Assembly (NCBI RefSeq): GCF_034555965.1
Contig: NZ_JAYDCK010000003.1
Coordinates: 1,798,001 to 1,862,000 of the forward strand
Length of the DNA: 64,000 nt
Direction: 5' to 3'
Source of the DNA: Aquicoccus sp. G2-2
GTDB lineage: Bacteria > Pseudomonadota > Alphaproteobacteria > Rhodobacterales > Rhodobacteraceae
Below, one piece after another: positions 18,877-28,458 of the stretch; within the stretch, counting starts at the first letter, position 1, and the number at the start of each line of letters is the position of its first letter. Under the pieces are notes generated by a model, which was given only the letters and a program-made list of their open reading frames with translations, ran no database searches and was not told where the DNA came from. The position numbers and the translations under genes are program-made.

Positions 18877-20751
18877 TTAACGGTGGCCGGTGTTGAGCTT
18901 GCGCTCAAGATACATTGAGTAACGAGACATCGAGAACGTACCGATCCAGAAAATCAGGGCGATGAAGCCGTAAAGTTCCCAGACGATCCCGTTCCAAGCG
19001 GTATCGGCGCGGATCGCGGTCGAAAGGCCCAGCGGATCGAGAAGGCCAATGATGGAAACCAGAGTGGTGTCCTTGTAGAGCCCGATAAAGGTGCTCACGA
19101 TGCCCGGAATCGAGATTTTCAGCGCCTGCGGCATGATGATCAGGCGCTGCGCCTGCCAGTAGTTCAGCCCGAGCGAATCGGCGCCTTCATACTGGCCCTT
19201 GGGCAGTGCCGCGAGGCCGCCTCGCACCACCTCGGCCATGTAGGCAGCCGAGAATAGTGTTGCCATAATCATGACGCGCAGGATGATATCGAAATTCGTC
19301 CCCGGTGGCATGAAGATGTTCAACAGCACCGATGCCACGAAAAGAAGCGTGATCAGCGGCACCCCGCGAATGAACTCGATAAAGCCGATGCACAGTGATC
19401 TGACGATCAGCAAGTCGGATTGCCGCCCCAGCGCAAGCAAAATGCCCAGCGGCAAAGAGATGGCGATGGCCACAACCCCGATGGTGATCGACAACATGAA
19501 ACCACCGAAATTGCGGCTGACCACGGGTTCCAACCCGAAAAGACCGACCACGCGATGCGTTTCAGAAATTGCATTCTGGCGCCCGATGACCTTGCTTTCG
19601 GTGCTCAGAATATCATCCAGCGCCGCCTTGTCCTCCGCCGAGACGTTGCCGCCAAGCTGATCGACATTCTTCAGGTCGTGGATATTGCGCAAGGCCGCAG
19701 GAAGCTTGGCACGCCCGGCTTCGGCCTGCGCGCTGAGCTTGGCCATCTCCGCCTCGTGTTGCGAAAGCTCCTGAATCCCGTTGCGGATGCGGATGGCCGT
19801 GCTCAGGGCTGTCTTCTTCTTGAGAAGTTCGGTTCCCAGAGCATCCCGTTCCGCACGTGGCACCGCCAGCGTATCGACGGCAGCACGGTATTCAGAGGCC
19901 AAGGCACGGGCTTCGGGCGTGTTTGTCCCGGCACCGTCTTCGCCTGCGACCGCGTCATACTTGGTAATCAGCTTGGCCTTGACGTCTTCCTGTTCCTTGA
20001 TCTCTGCGCCGACCGTGTCGACCACTTTCTGCAACTGGGCGACTTCGGGTTGTAACGCATCAATATCCGCCTGCATTCGCGCACTGTAACTTTCGGCACG
20101 AATATTGGTGACCACATTATTAAGCGCGCCATCGATCGGGGAAATCGCAAACAACCACCAAAGCAACGCTACAATCGTGCCGATGATCATTCCCGCAAGC
20201 TGCCCCACTCGGCTTTCCAGAACCTTGAAAACCACGTAGCCCAGAATGAACCCGGCAGCGACCAGCAGCGGCGGCCAGATGTTGCCGCCCCAAAGCAGCC
20301 ACGGGAAGATGAACGGATAGGCAGCCGAGAACCAGATCAGCTTGCGCGGCACCTTGTCGGCGAACAGCACTGGCGCCATGGCCACGAACAGCAGCACAAA
20401 GGCAAGAATAGGCCGCCAGTAAAGCTCGGACGGGTAGAAACCGAAGATCAACTGCACCCAACGATCCCGGATCACCCCCCAGCACGCTCCGGCATTGTGG
20501 CCATCGCGGCCCATCACATGCAGGATATCGCGGCATTCACCAAGCGATGCAGCGTACCAGGTCGGGGCGATGGCCCAAGCCAGGAACTTTTCGAGAATGA
20601 AGGCGATAAAGACCACGGAAACAATCGTCAGGATCGCGTTCAGCCAGCTTGAGAAAAGGTTCGCACGAACCCAGCCAATCGGCCCGGAGGCGGAGGCTGG
20701 CGGTTCTTTCTCGCCCAGCATTTCGGTGCGGACATAGGAAACATCGCTCAT
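18877..20751 (-). CDS. aapM: Amino-acid ABC transporter permease with long coiled-coil insertion
   Basis: 624 residues, well above the roughly 385-440 I recall for AapM/BztC. N-terminal membrane segments are followed by a hydrophilic stretch at about residues 215-400 rich in Ala, Glu, Lys and Leu with heptad-like repeats ([20 protein letters not shown] and others). The canonical permease domain follows, from [13 protein letters not shown] onward, including the coupling-loop motif [18 protein letters not shown]. The insertion sits where related proteins have a short periplasmic linker. It is one base from aapQ. Transporter function is secure; the insertion's function is unknown. Confidence 0.9.
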   Translation of the reverse strand: MSDVSYVRTEMLGEKEPPASASGPIGWVRANLFSSWLNAILTIVSVVFIAFILEKFLAWAIAPTWYAASLGECRDILHVMGRDGHNAGACWGVIRDRWVQLIFGFYPSELYWRPILAFVLLFVAMAPVLFADKVPRKLIWFSAAYPFIFPWLLWGGNIWPPLLVAAGFILGYVVFKVLESRVGQLAGMIIGTIVALLWWLFAISPIDGALNNVVTNIRAESYSARMQADIDALQPEVAQLQKVVDTVGAEIKEQEDVKAKLITKYDAVAGEDGAGTNTPEARALASEYRAAVDTLAVPRAERDALGTELLKKKTALSTAIRIRNGIQELSQHEAEMAKLSAQAEAGRAKLPAALRNIHDLKNVDQLGGNVSAEDKAALDDILSTESKVIGRQNAISETHRVVGLFGLEPVVSRNFGGFMLSITIGVVAIAISLPLGILLALGRQSDLLIVRSLCIGFIEFIRGVPLITLLFVASVLLNIFMPPGTNFDIILRVMIMATLFSAAYMAEVVRGGLAALPKGQYEGADSLGLNYWQAQRLIIMPQALKISIPGIVSTFIGLYKDTTLVSIIGLLDPLGLSTAIRADTAWNGIVWELYGFIALIFWIGTFSMSRYSMYLERKLNTGHR

Positions 20752-20752
20752 C

Positions 20753-22150
20753 TTATCTCTCCACCAGTTTTACACGGTTGTTATACCAGTTCATCACCGC
20801 CGAGATCGAAAGCGAGATGATAAGATAGATCAACATGCCCAGAAGCACCGTTTCAAGTTCGCGGCCGGTCTGGTTCAGGGTGATGCCCATCAGCGTGCCA
20901 GTGAGGTCCATATACCCCACCGCAATCGCCAGAGAGCTGTTCTTCGTCAGGTTCAGGTATTGCGAAATCAGCGGCGGAATGATGACCCTGAGCGCCTGCG
21001 GCAAGATCACAAGGCTCATGATCCGTTTGGAGCGCAGCCCCAGTGCCGCCGCCGCTTCCGTCTGGCCTTCCGAAATCGCCATGATCCCCGAGCGCACAAT
21101 CTCGGCGATGAACGCTGCGGTGTATAGTGACAGGGCTAACCAGAGCGCGATCAGCGAGTTGCGCAGATGGGTGCCGCCCCTGAAATTGAAACCCTTCAAT
21201 TCGGGATAACCAAGATAGAAGCCCAGCGCCCAGAGCACGATCGCGGTGGGCACCACGATAACGCCAAGCCGCAGATACCAGGTTGTCGGGCGGATACCGG
21301 TGGCTTCCTGTATCGCGTCGGCACGTGTCTTGACCTTGTGAGCGGCAAAAAGCCCGGCCCCCAGAACCAGCAGCACGACAATCAGATCAAGCGAAACCTG
21401 CACCGTGCCACAGCCGGTCGCAGGTCGGCCCGCAGCCGGCCCTTCGGCGGCATAGTAGCTTTCGCAGGCCTTGTTGTCCGGGCTGGCACCGATTGGGAAA
21501 TCGCCAAGCCCGACCCGCCAGCCTGTCGGCTCGGGCAGGAATTCGCCCTTTTCGTCGCGCGCATCACTGCCAAACAACGCTTCGGGGATGTAAATGCCGC
21601 GATTGGTAACGGCGACCGAATCATTGATACTCATCGACGCCACCGGCACTTCGCCCTCCTTGTGGCGGAAATCGCGGGGCGCAGGCAGGGTTTCAATGAT
21701 GACTGCCATTGTGAACACGATCCACAGCAGCACCGGCACATTGCGGAACGTTTCGACATAGACGGTCATCAACCGCGCAATCAGCCAATTCTTCGACAGT
21801 CTGAGCACACCGATAAGCACGCCCAGAATGGTTGCCGTGATACAGCCCAGCACCGCAACCAGCAGCGTATTGAGCAGCCCCACGAAAGCGGCGCGCAAAT
21901 GTGTGCTTTGCGATGTGTAGTCAATCAGGCGTTGGTTGATATCATACCCTGAGGGTTCCCCCAGAAAGCGGAACGAGGGTTGTTTGCCAAGTTCAGCAAG
22001 GTTTTGCGCGGTGTTGTTGACCAGCCAGCCGATCAGCAAAAGAAACCCGATCAGTGCGACAATCTGAATGGTGATCGAGCGGTAGCGGGTATCGTAAATC
22101 AGCTGGGAAAGCCGAAACGCCTGCTTGGGCGGGTCGGTAAGCGTTGCCAT
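20753..22150 (-). CDS. aapQ: Amino-acid ABC transporter permease
   Basis: 465-residue membrane protein partnering AapM. N-terminal helix at about residues 28-45, permease segments at about 90-160, a periplasmic region at about 165-245 (PAPRDFRHKEGEVPV to GCGTVQVSLDL), then further helices and the EAA-type motif AAAALGLRSKRIMSLVILPQALR at about 385. The split domain with a large periplasmic loop is typical of AapQ/BztB. It follows the binding-protein gene across a hairpin and precedes aapM by one base. Confidence 0.92.
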   Translation of the reverse strand: MATLTDPPKQAFRLSQLIYDTRYRSITIQIVALIGFLLLIGWLVNNTAQNLAELGKQPSFRFLGEPSGYDINQRLIDYTSQSTHLRAAFVGLLNTLLVAVLGCITATILGVLIGVLRLSKNWLIARLMTVYVETFRNVPVLLWIVFTMAVIIETLPAPRDFRHKEGEVPVASMSINDSVAVTNRGIYIPEALFGSDARDEKGEFLPEPTGWRVGLGDFPIGASPDNKACESYYAAEGPAAGRPATGCGTVQVSLDLIVVLLVLGAGLFAAHKVKTRADAIQEATGIRPTTWYLRLGVIVVPTAIVLWALGFYLGYPELKGFNFRGGTHLRNSLIALWLALSLYTAAFIAEIVRSGIMAISEGQTEAAAALGLRSKRIMSLVILPQALRVIIPPLISQYLNLTKNSSLAIAVGYMDLTGTLMGITLNQTGRELETVLLGMLIYLIISLSISAVMNWYNNRVKLVER

Positions 22151-22240
22151 GGATGACGTCCCTGTTTTTGTCCGAGGTCATTGTTCGGCGAGGTATTCCC
22201 CGCTCGTCTTCGTCCGGATCATCGTCTTTGGGGATAGGAA

Positions 22241-22266
22241 AAGGGCGCGGTATGAACCGCGCCCTT
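22241..22266 (-). terminator. Intra-operon hairpin between binding protein and permease genes
   Basis: Eleven-base arms AAGGGCGCGGT (22241-22251) and ACCGCGCCCTT (22256-22266) pair perfectly around a four-base loop. On the minus strand it is followed by TTCC. It lies between the binding-protein stop (22276) and the permease start. Such structures give partial termination or protect the upstream mRNA so the binding protein is made in excess. Confidence 0.7.
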
Positions 22267-22275
22267 CTTGTTGTC

Positions 22276-23295
22276 TTAGCGGAACGGCGGCGAGTAAATC
22301 AGGCCGCCATCTTTCCATTGCGCGTTCAATCCGCGCGCCAGGCCGACCGGAGTGTTTTCACCGATATTCTTGGCGAAAATCTCTCCGTAGTTGCCGTTTG
22401 CGGCGATGGCATTCACCGCCCAATCAGCCGACAGGCCCATCATTTCGCCAAGGTTGCCCTCGGTGCCGAGCATCCGGTTGATCTCCGGGTTGTCGGTCTT
22501 CGCCGATGCCATTTCCTTGACGTTGGCCGAGGTGATCCCCAGCTCTTCAGCCGAGATCAGCGCGTTGAGCGTCCAGCGAACCACGTCGCCCCACTCGTCA
22601 TCGCCATGGCGGACCAGCGGTGCCAGCGGCTCTTTCGAGATGATTTCCGGCAGAATCACGTAATCGCTCGGGTTCTCGAAGGTTGCGCGTGTGGCAGCAA
22701 GGCCGCTTGCGTCGGTGGTGTAGGTATCGCACGCACCGGCAAGGAATTGCTGCTGGCCTTCGGCGTTGGTTTCGATCGGAACCGGCTCATAGGAGATGTT
22801 GTTGGCCCGGAAGAAATCCGCGAGGTTCAGCTCGGTCGTGGTGCCGGTCTGAATGCAGACGGTCGCGCCATCAAGCTCTTTCGCCGAGCTGACACCCAGC
22901 GATTTCGGAACCATGAAGCCCTGACCGTCATAGTAGTTGACGCCAACGAAGCTGAACTTCAGGTCAACATCGCGGCTGAACGTCCAGGTTGTGTTCCGGG
23001 CGAGCATGTCGATTTCGCCCGAAGCGAGTGCTGTAAAGCGGGTCTTGCCGGTGGTCGGCACGAATTCAACGGCTTTCGGGTCGCCAAGAACAGCAGCGGC
23101 AACCGCGCGGCATACCGCCACGTCGAAGCCGTTCCATTCGCCATTCGCGTCCGGGGCCGCAAAGCCGACCAGGCCGGTGGTCACGCCACAGTTCAGCTTG
23201 CCACGCGCTTTCACGTCATCCAACGTGCCAGCAGCAGCAGCGCCAGCCGCAAGGCCGACTACCGTGAGTGCGCCAAGAAATACGGTTTTGTTCAT
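22276..23295 (-). CDS. aapJ: Amino-acid ABC transporter substrate-binding protein
   Basis: 339 residues with a Sec signal peptide (about residues 1-22, cut near AAA-GTLDDV). Periplasmic binding protein for glutamate, glutamine, aspartate or general L-amino acids. The family 3 signature is visible as GFDVAVCRAVAAAVLGD and the conserved LARNTTWTFSRD and VCIQTGTTTELNLADFF. First gene of the aapJQMP/bztABCD operon, separated from the permeases by a strong hairpin. Substrate range cannot be set from sequence. Confidence 0.93.
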   Translation of the reverse strand: MNKTVFLGALTVVGLAAGAAAAGTLDDVKARGKLNCGVTTGLVGFAAPDANGEWNGFDVAVCRAVAAAVLGDPKAVEFVPTTGKTRFTALASGEIDMLARNTTWTFSRDVDLKFSFVGVNYYDGQGFMVPKSLGVSSAKELDGATVCIQTGTTTELNLADFFRANNISYEPVPIETNAEGQQQFLAGACDTYTTDASGLAATRATFENPSDYVILPEIISKEPLAPLVRHGDDEWGDVVRWTLNALISAEELGITSANVKEMASAKTDNPEINRMLGTEGNLGEMMGLSADWAVNAIAANGNYGEIFAKNIGENTPVGLARGLNAQWKDGGLIYSPPFR

Positions 23296-23494
23296 TTTTA
23301 CCTCTTCCTGATTCTCCGCCGTCTTGAGGCGGCTTATCTCCGGCCGTCCCGACCGGTATGAAACTTAAAGAAGGATGCTCCCCCTTCAGTGCGCCCGAGT
23401 TTGGGCGGATTCATTCCGAAAGGTCAAGTCTTTCATAAGCAAAAACAATGAGGCAGGGGGCACGCCAAGCTGACCCAGGGTCAACCGGATGTGC

Positions 23495-24205
23495 TCAGCC
23501 GCGGCTAAGTGCGTGAAACCGGACGGCCTGAAGAAAATCCTCGCGTTTGCGCGCCGCAAGCTGCGCCGCCTCCTCATCGATGCCCCATTGGCCCTCCTGC
23601 CAAGTCTCGTCAATCCGCGAAAGCGCCCACAGGGTTTGCGGGTCCGATTGGCCCTCAATCGCGGCCAGCCCGATGATGAAAGACCCCGACAAGCTAACCA
23701 GATCGTGAAACGCGGCCAGCGCAAACGCGTCGAGCGCATGGGCTTTCGCCGCGATAGTTGCCCGCGCAGCGGCGCTTTGTGGTTGATGAATAACGCCGGA
23801 AAACACCTTTAGGTCAATGTCTTGCGCATCACGCGCCCAGGTCAGAAGCGGGTCCCAGCCTGCGGCTTGCCGCGCGACCAGCTCTTTTGGCTCTGTCGCG
23901 CGGTAACACAACAGATCGCTGTCGCCATAATCAGCAAGCAGGCTGGCCACATCGGCGTGTTGCACGCTGACCTTGTCAATCGCGGCATTGGCTCCGCGGG
24001 TCAGCGGCATGGTGGTCGGGTCAACCACCTTGACCTGTGCATCCCACTCCTCGGCAACCGCGCGCGCCAAGGCATCGGTCGGCAAAATCAGCGGCTGTTT
24101 GGCAGGCGTGCGCAGCGGGCGCCCATCAAGATGCACGGCAAAACCGTCCCCCTCGGGCGCGGTTGCGGCAGCCGTCCAGAAGCGTTTCAATTTCCGTTCA
24201 CTCAT
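23495..24205 (-). CDS. ATP12 family F1-ATPase assembly chaperone
   Basis: About 236 residues from ATG 24205 (MSERKLKRFW). The ATP12 family binds the alpha subunit of F1-ATPase during assembly in mitochondria and alphaproteobacteria. Typical segments are FAVHLDGRPLRTPAK, AEEWDAQ, LLCYRA and the C-terminal WGIDEEA. The start overlaps the stop of the upstream HAD gene (TGATG). Last gene of the crcB-rluC-gph-atp12 operon. Confidence 0.9.
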   Translation of the reverse strand: MSERKLKRFWTAAATAPEGDGFAVHLDGRPLRTPAKQPLILPTDALARAVAEEWDAQVKVVDPTTMPLTRGANAAIDKVSVQHADVASLLADYGDSDLLCYRATEPKELVARQAAGWDPLLTWARDAQDIDLKVFSGVIHQPQSAAARATIAAKAHALDAFALAAFHDLVSLSGSFIIGLAAIEGQSDPQTLWALSRIDETWQEGQWGIDEEAAQLAARKREDFLQAVRFHALSRG

Positions 24206-24882
24206 CAACGATTCTCCCGCGAGCACCCGAGAAGGCCAGCAACCATGCCGGGCACGTCGGCGAAGTCTGCCGCCAAATAATCCGCATCCAGCGTCTCTGC
24301 CGGGTGATAGCCCCAGCTTACCCCGAGAGAGGCCACGCCGGCGTTGCGCGCCATGTCCATGTCAAACCGCGTATCACCGATCATCACCGCATTTCCCGGC
24401 GTGACCCCGGCCTCGTCCAAGGCGGCCAGAAGCATCGCCGGATGTGGCTTGGAAGGGTGAAAATCCGCCGCTTGCCGGGTCACAAAAAACCGTTCAAGCC
24501 CGTGCGCTTCGATCAGCGCATCAACGCCGCGCTTTGATTTGCCGGTCGCCACCCCCATCAGCAGAAACGGATCCCCTGCCAGCGCCTCAAGCGCCGCCAC
24601 GGCACCGGGATAAAGCGGTGAGACCCCGTTTTGCCTGCGCTGCGTCGAGTAGGCATGGCGATACGCACCAACCAGACGGGCACGGCAGGGGGCGTCTTGG
24701 TCAGGTGCCAAGGTAAGCATGGCTTCATCAAGCGATAGGCCGATGATGGCAAGGATTTGCGCGCGCGACGGTGGGGCGAGCGCCTCGCTGGCGAAGGCGG
24801 CGTGCATCGCGCCCGCGATCTCGCCCTGACTATCCGCCAGCGTGCCATCGACATCGAAAACCGCCAGACGCAGCGTGCTCAT
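24205..24882 (-). CDS. HAD-superfamily hydrolase, phosphoglycolate phosphatase-like
   Basis: 225-residue HAD hydrolase with motif I DVDGTLADS (residues 9-17), motif II MGVATGKSK, and motif III/IV KPHPAML and MIGDTRFDMDMA. The cap domain lies at about 20-85. Substrate is probably a small phosphorylated metabolite. It overlaps rluC by four bases and atp12 by one, so it is coupled to both. Confidence 0.85.
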   Translation of the reverse strand: MSTLRLAVFDVDGTLADSQGEIAGAMHAAFASEALAPPSRAQILAIIGLSLDEAMLTLAPDQDAPCRARLVGAYRHAYSTQRRQNGVSPLYPGAVAALEALAGDPFLLMGVATGKSKRGVDALIEAHGLERFFVTRQAADFHPSKPHPAMLLAALDEAGVTPGNAVMIGDTRFDMDMARNAGVASLGVSWGYHPAETLDADYLAADFADVPGMVAGLLGCSRENR

Positions 24883-25919
24883 GAAAGCGCCTCGAACGGG
24901 TCTTCGGCGGCCAGATCCGGGGTCCAGCCGAAAGTCTCGAACGTGTCGGCCATGTGATCCGGCAACGGCGCGGTGATGGTGATCAACTCGCGGGTGACGG
25001 GGTGTTCAAACCGCATCATCCGCGCGTGCAAATGCAGCTTGGCCGAAATGATCCCGCCCAGCTTGGCACCCCAGCCATCGCCAAGGTTTTCTTGGCCCGA
25101 GCCACCATATTTGCCGTCGCCAATAATCGGGTGGCCGATCTCGGCCATATGGGCGCGCAACTGGTGCGTGCGCCCGGTCAGCGGCTCCATCGCCACCCAT
25201 GAGGCCCGCCCGGCCACGCGGTAAAGCGTGGCATATTGGGTAATCGCGCGCTTTGCGCCGGGCGTGTTTTCAACCTCGCGCGGGTGGACGCAGTGCATCT
25301 TTTCGCCTAAGCCCTTGCCGCCACCGGGCGCTTTGACCAGCCCGTACTTAATCTCGCCCAGATAGGGCATCGGCACACCGGCAACGATTGCCCAGTAAAT
25401 CTTGCGGGTTTCGCGGTGGCGCATTGCCGCAGTCAGAGCCGAAGCTGCGCTGCGGGTGCGCGCCAGCAGCAGCACGCCGGATGTGTCCTTGTCGAGCCGA
25501 TGCACCAGCCGGGGCTTTTCGTCAAAGCCAAAGCGCAGCGCCTCCGAAAGGCCATCGACATGGCGGGTTTGCTTGCTGCCGCCCTGCGTTGGCAGGCCCG
25601 GCGGTTTGTTGAGCGCGATAATATGATCGTCCCGCCAAAGCACGGCGGCCTGCATCATCTTGGCGTCGGCCTGACTGACATGCGCGGCGGTTCGTTTGGG
25701 CATCTCTCCCGGTTCGGGCAGCGGTGGGATGCGGATACTCTGCCCCTCCTCAACACGGGTGGCCGGTTTTACCCGCCCGCCATCAACGCGCAATTCGCCC
25801 TTGCGGCACATCTTTTCCACCCGGCCTTGCGGCACATGCGGAAAATGCCTGCGAAACCAGCGGTCAAGCCGCTGGCCGCCTTCGCCTTCGGCCACGCTCA
25901 GGGTTTGAACACCGCTCAT
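24879..25919 (-). CDS. rluC: 23S rRNA pseudouridine synthase, RluC/RluD family
   Basis: 346 residues. An N-terminal S4-like RNA-binding domain at about residues 15-75 is followed by the catalytic domain with the motif HRLDKDTSGVLLLA (catalytic Asp at about 145). ALTGRTHQLRAHMA and HPIIGDGKYGG complete the family signature. RluC (23S positions 955/2504/2580) is the best match by family; RluD-like specificity cannot be excluded. It overlaps crcB by four bases. Confidence 0.88.
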   Translation of the reverse strand: MSGVQTLSVAEGEGGQRLDRWFRRHFPHVPQGRVEKMCRKGELRVDGGRVKPATRVEEGQSIRIPPLPEPGEMPKRTAAHVSQADAKMMQAAVLWRDDHIIALNKPPGLPTQGGSKQTRHVDGLSEALRFGFDEKPRLVHRLDKDTSGVLLLARTRSAASALTAAMRHRETRKIYWAIVAGVPMPYLGEIKYGLVKAPGGGKGLGEKMHCVHPREVENTPGAKRAITQYATLYRVAGRASWVAMEPLTGRTHQLRAHMAEIGHPIIGDGKYGGSGQENLGDGWGAKLGGIISAKLHLHARMMRFEHPVTRELITITAPLPDHMADTFETFGWTPDLAAEDPFEALS

Positions 25920-26299
25920 CCCGCCAACGCCGCCCGCATCAGAGCGACCCCGAAGATCAGCGCCCCGATAGAAACCACAAGCGACAGGCCAACATAAAGC
26001 GCGGCCAACTCATAGCGCCCGGTATCCATCAACCGCCATGTTTCTAGCGAAAACGACGAAAACGTGGTGAACCCGCCAAGAATGCCGGTGGCCAGAAACG
26101 CGTTCCAGTGAGTCAGCCCTTTCTGGCCCAGAACCACGATCAACACCCCCATCAGGAAAGAACCAAGCACATTGGCCACGATCACGCCGGTCGGAAAGGT
26201 GTGATGACCAAAGTAATGGCCCACACCCACCCCGGTGAGATAGCGGGCCGAAGCCCCGATGGCGCCGCCAAGCGCGACTTGCAGAACGGTGATAATCAT
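25916..26299 (-). CDS. crcB: Fluoride ion channel CrcB/Fluc
   Basis: 127 residues from ATG 26299 (MIITVLQVALGGAIGASARYL). Four membrane segments and the family motifs GGAIGASARY, NVLGSFLMG and GFTTFSSFS are present. Forms a dual-topology dimer exporting fluoride. First gene of the four-gene operon; no fluoride riboswitch was recognised upstream. The longer start at 26395 is rejected as it adds non-family sequence. Confidence 0.92.
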   Translation of the reverse strand: MIITVLQVALGGAIGASARYLTGVGVGHYFGHHTFPTGVIVANVLGSFLMGVLIVVLGQKGLTHWNAFLATGILGGFTTFSSFSLETWRLMDTGRYELAALYVGLSLVVSIGALIFGVALMRAALAG

Positions 26300-26421
26300 G
26301 GCCGCGTCTGTCACAGCCTGCAGGGGAATTGTCAAGTTTCGCGCGTCGGCTGACCCGGCGGGCGCGGGCCAGCACCCAACGCTGTCGTATGGCACAGGGC
26401 GGCGAAGTCTGCGCGCGGCCC

Positions 26422-27630
26422 TCAGACCCGCGCGAGCACGCCCGCCGCTGCCGCAAGCGCGCCTGATCCATGCGGGATATCAAGCGCGACAAAGGCGGTT
26501 TGAATCCCGCCCAGCAAACCCATGATCATCTGCGCATTCACATGCCCCATATGGCCAAGCCTGAAATAGCCCTTTCCGGCCTCGTCGCCGGGTTCCGACA
26601 TGCCAAGCCCGATGCCCAGCGTCAGCCCGGCATGGTCTTCCACCCATTGCCGCAACAGCGGCCCGTGCGGCAGCCCGATCCTGAGCGCGGTAACAGCGTG
26701 GGAGCGGTGCGCCGGGTCGGCCACATTCAGCGTCAATGGCCCGCCCTGCCCCCATGCGTCCGCAGCCGCCCAGATGGCGCTGGCATGGCGGGCATGACGC
26801 GCCCAGACGTTTTCGATCCCCTCGGCGCGGATCATGTCAAGCGCTGCGCGCAGGCCGAAAAGGTGATGGGTGGGGGCTGTGCCGCCGAAATGCTGGTAAT
26901 AAACCTCCGGGTTGCCGCGCGGCGTCCAATCCCAGTAACGGCTGACGCGCGGCATGGTGGCGCGTACATCCGCCGCGCGCCCATTGAAGAACACAAAGCC
27001 AAGTCCCGGCGGCACCATCAGCCCTTTCTGGCTGGCCGTGACAGCAACATCGACGCCCCAGGCGTCCATCTCGAAACGATCACAGCCCATCGAGGCGATG
27101 CAATCAACCATCAAGAGCGCCGGATGGCCTGCCGCATCAATCGCGGCGCGCAAAGCGGCAATATCGTTGACCACGGTGCTTGATGTATCGACATGGGTGG
27201 CGATCACCGCCTTGATCCCCCCTGCGGTGTCGGCGCGAAGCGCGGCTTCCACACGGGCCGGGTCAAGCGGTGTTTTGGTCCCGAAGTCGATCATCTCGAT
27301 CTTGGCACCCAGCCCTTCGGCCATATCCGCCCAGCCATGGCCGAACCGGCCCGTGGCGGGCATCAACAGTGTATCGCCCGGTGCCACCACATTGGAAAGT
27401 GCCGCTTCCCATGCGCCGTGGCCATTGGAGATATACATCGCCACATCGCCCTTGGTCCGGGCGACATATTTCAGATCGGCAACAATCGAATGCGTCATGT
27501 CATGCAGTGGGCCCTCATAGATGTTGGGCGCGCCACGATGCATCGCGTTCAACACTGCCTCTGGCATCACCGATGGCCCCGGAATGGCAAGGTAAGACCG
27601 CCCGCCGCCATTGAATCCCGCATCCCGCAT
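26422..27630 (-). CDS. Class V aminotransferase, serine-glyoxylate type
   Basis: About 402 residues from ATG 27630, preceded by AGGAG. Fold type I PLP enzyme of the alanine/serine-glyoxylate aminotransferase family. The glycine-rich YISNGHGAWEAAL region and the PLP lysine in TASQKGLMVPPG (about residue 197) are visible. Candidates are serine-glyoxylate aminotransferase (SgaA, of the serine cycle or photorespiration) and pyridoxamine- or taurine-type relatives. No serine-cycle genes are adjacent, so the substrate is uncertain. Confidence 0.8.
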   Translation of the reverse strand: MRDAGFNGGGRSYLAIPGPSVMPEAVLNAMHRGAPNIYEGPLHDMTHSIVADLKYVARTKGDVAMYISNGHGAWEAALSNVVAPGDTLLMPATGRFGHGWADMAEGLGAKIEMIDFGTKTPLDPARVEAALRADTAGGIKAVIATHVDTSSTVVNDIAALRAAIDAAGHPALLMVDCIASMGCDRFEMDAWGVDVAVTASQKGLMVPPGLGFVFFNGRAADVRATMPRVSRYWDWTPRGNPEVYYQHFGGTAPTHHLFGLRAALDMIRAEGIENVWARHARHASAIWAAADAWGQGGPLTLNVADPAHRSHAVTALRIGLPHGPLLRQWVEDHAGLTLGIGLGMSEPGDEAGKGYFRLGHMGHVNAQMIMGLLGGIQTAFVALDIPHGSGALAAAAGVLARV

Positions 27631-27780
27631 TCTCAGAATCTCCTGCATTTTCCCGCAGACCCTGCCCCCGCCCGAAGGGATCGTCAATCCCGCTTGCCTT
27701 GCCACAGCGGCCTTGCTCGCTTACATGGGGCGTCAAGCTCAGGGCGGAGGCGCCCGCACAACACGAAAGCCCCGCAAGAG

Positions 27781-28458
27781 ATGACCCTCACCGCCCGATT
27801 TCGCGCCTGGAGACAGACCCTGAAAGCCAGCTTTCGCACCGATCTTTCCACGCCTGAAAACCGCCGCCGGGCGCGCTTCTATATGCTGTGGTATGATCAC
27901 GAGTTTCTGCGCCTGCCATGGACCAATTTCGCCCGCGTGGCGGAGGGCGTGTTTCGCTCGAACCACCCGCCCCGAAAACGGCTTGAAGCCTATAAGCGCA
28001 GGGGCATTCACACCATCATCAGCCTGCGCAACAACACCGACACGCCAAGCCTGCTGGAAAACGAAGCCTGCACCGAACTTGGCCTGACGCTGATCCATAT
28101 GCCGCTTTCGGCGCGCAGCGCGCCACCGCGCGACCGTTTGCTTGGGCTGATCGAGCTGTTTGAGCGGATCGAGAAACCCTTCGTCATGCATTGCAAATCC
28201 GGCGCCGACCGGGCCAGCCTTGCCTCTGCGATCTACCTTTTGACGCAGGAAAATGCCTCTGTCGCGGAGGCGCGCAAGATGCTGTCACCGCGTTTCATTC
28301 ATTTCAAATGGACGAAGACAGGGATTCTCGATCATATTCTGGATACCTATGAGGCGCGCAACGCCGCCCGGCCAATTGCCTTTGGTGACTGGCTGGAGCA
28401 GGAATACGACAGCACCGCCCTACAGGCGGAGTTCAATGCCGGGCGAGGCTATAGATGA
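27781..28458 (+). CDS. Tyrosine/dual-specificity phosphatase-like protein
   Basis: 225 residues with the cysteine phosphatase signature HCKSGADR (Cys138, Arg144) and a phosphatase fold beginning at about residue 50 (FARVAEGVFRSNHPP). The region RGIHTIISLRN matches the DSP/DUF442-like pattern. Likely cytoplasmic protein or lipid phosphatase. Its stop overlaps the start of the exporter gene by four bases, so the two are coupled. The substrate is unknown; a link to envelope lipids is inferred from the exporter and the glycosyltransferase downstream. Confidence 0.78.
   Translation: MTLTARFRAWRQTLKASFRTDLSTPENRRRARFYMLWYDHEFLRLPWTNFARVAEGVFRSNHPPRKRLEAYKRRGIHTIISLRNNTDTPSLLENEACTELGLTLIHMPLSARSAPPRDRLLGLIELFERIEKPFVMHCKSGADRASLASAIYLLTQENASVAEARKMLSPRFIHFKWTKTGILDHILDTYEARNAARPIAFGDWLEQEYDSTALQAEFNAGRGYR

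Noticed and set aside
26300-26421. Fluoride riboswitch before crcB
   Set aside because: The region upstream of crcB is short and shows no fluoride aptamer core (GGNGAUGG type) that I can support.
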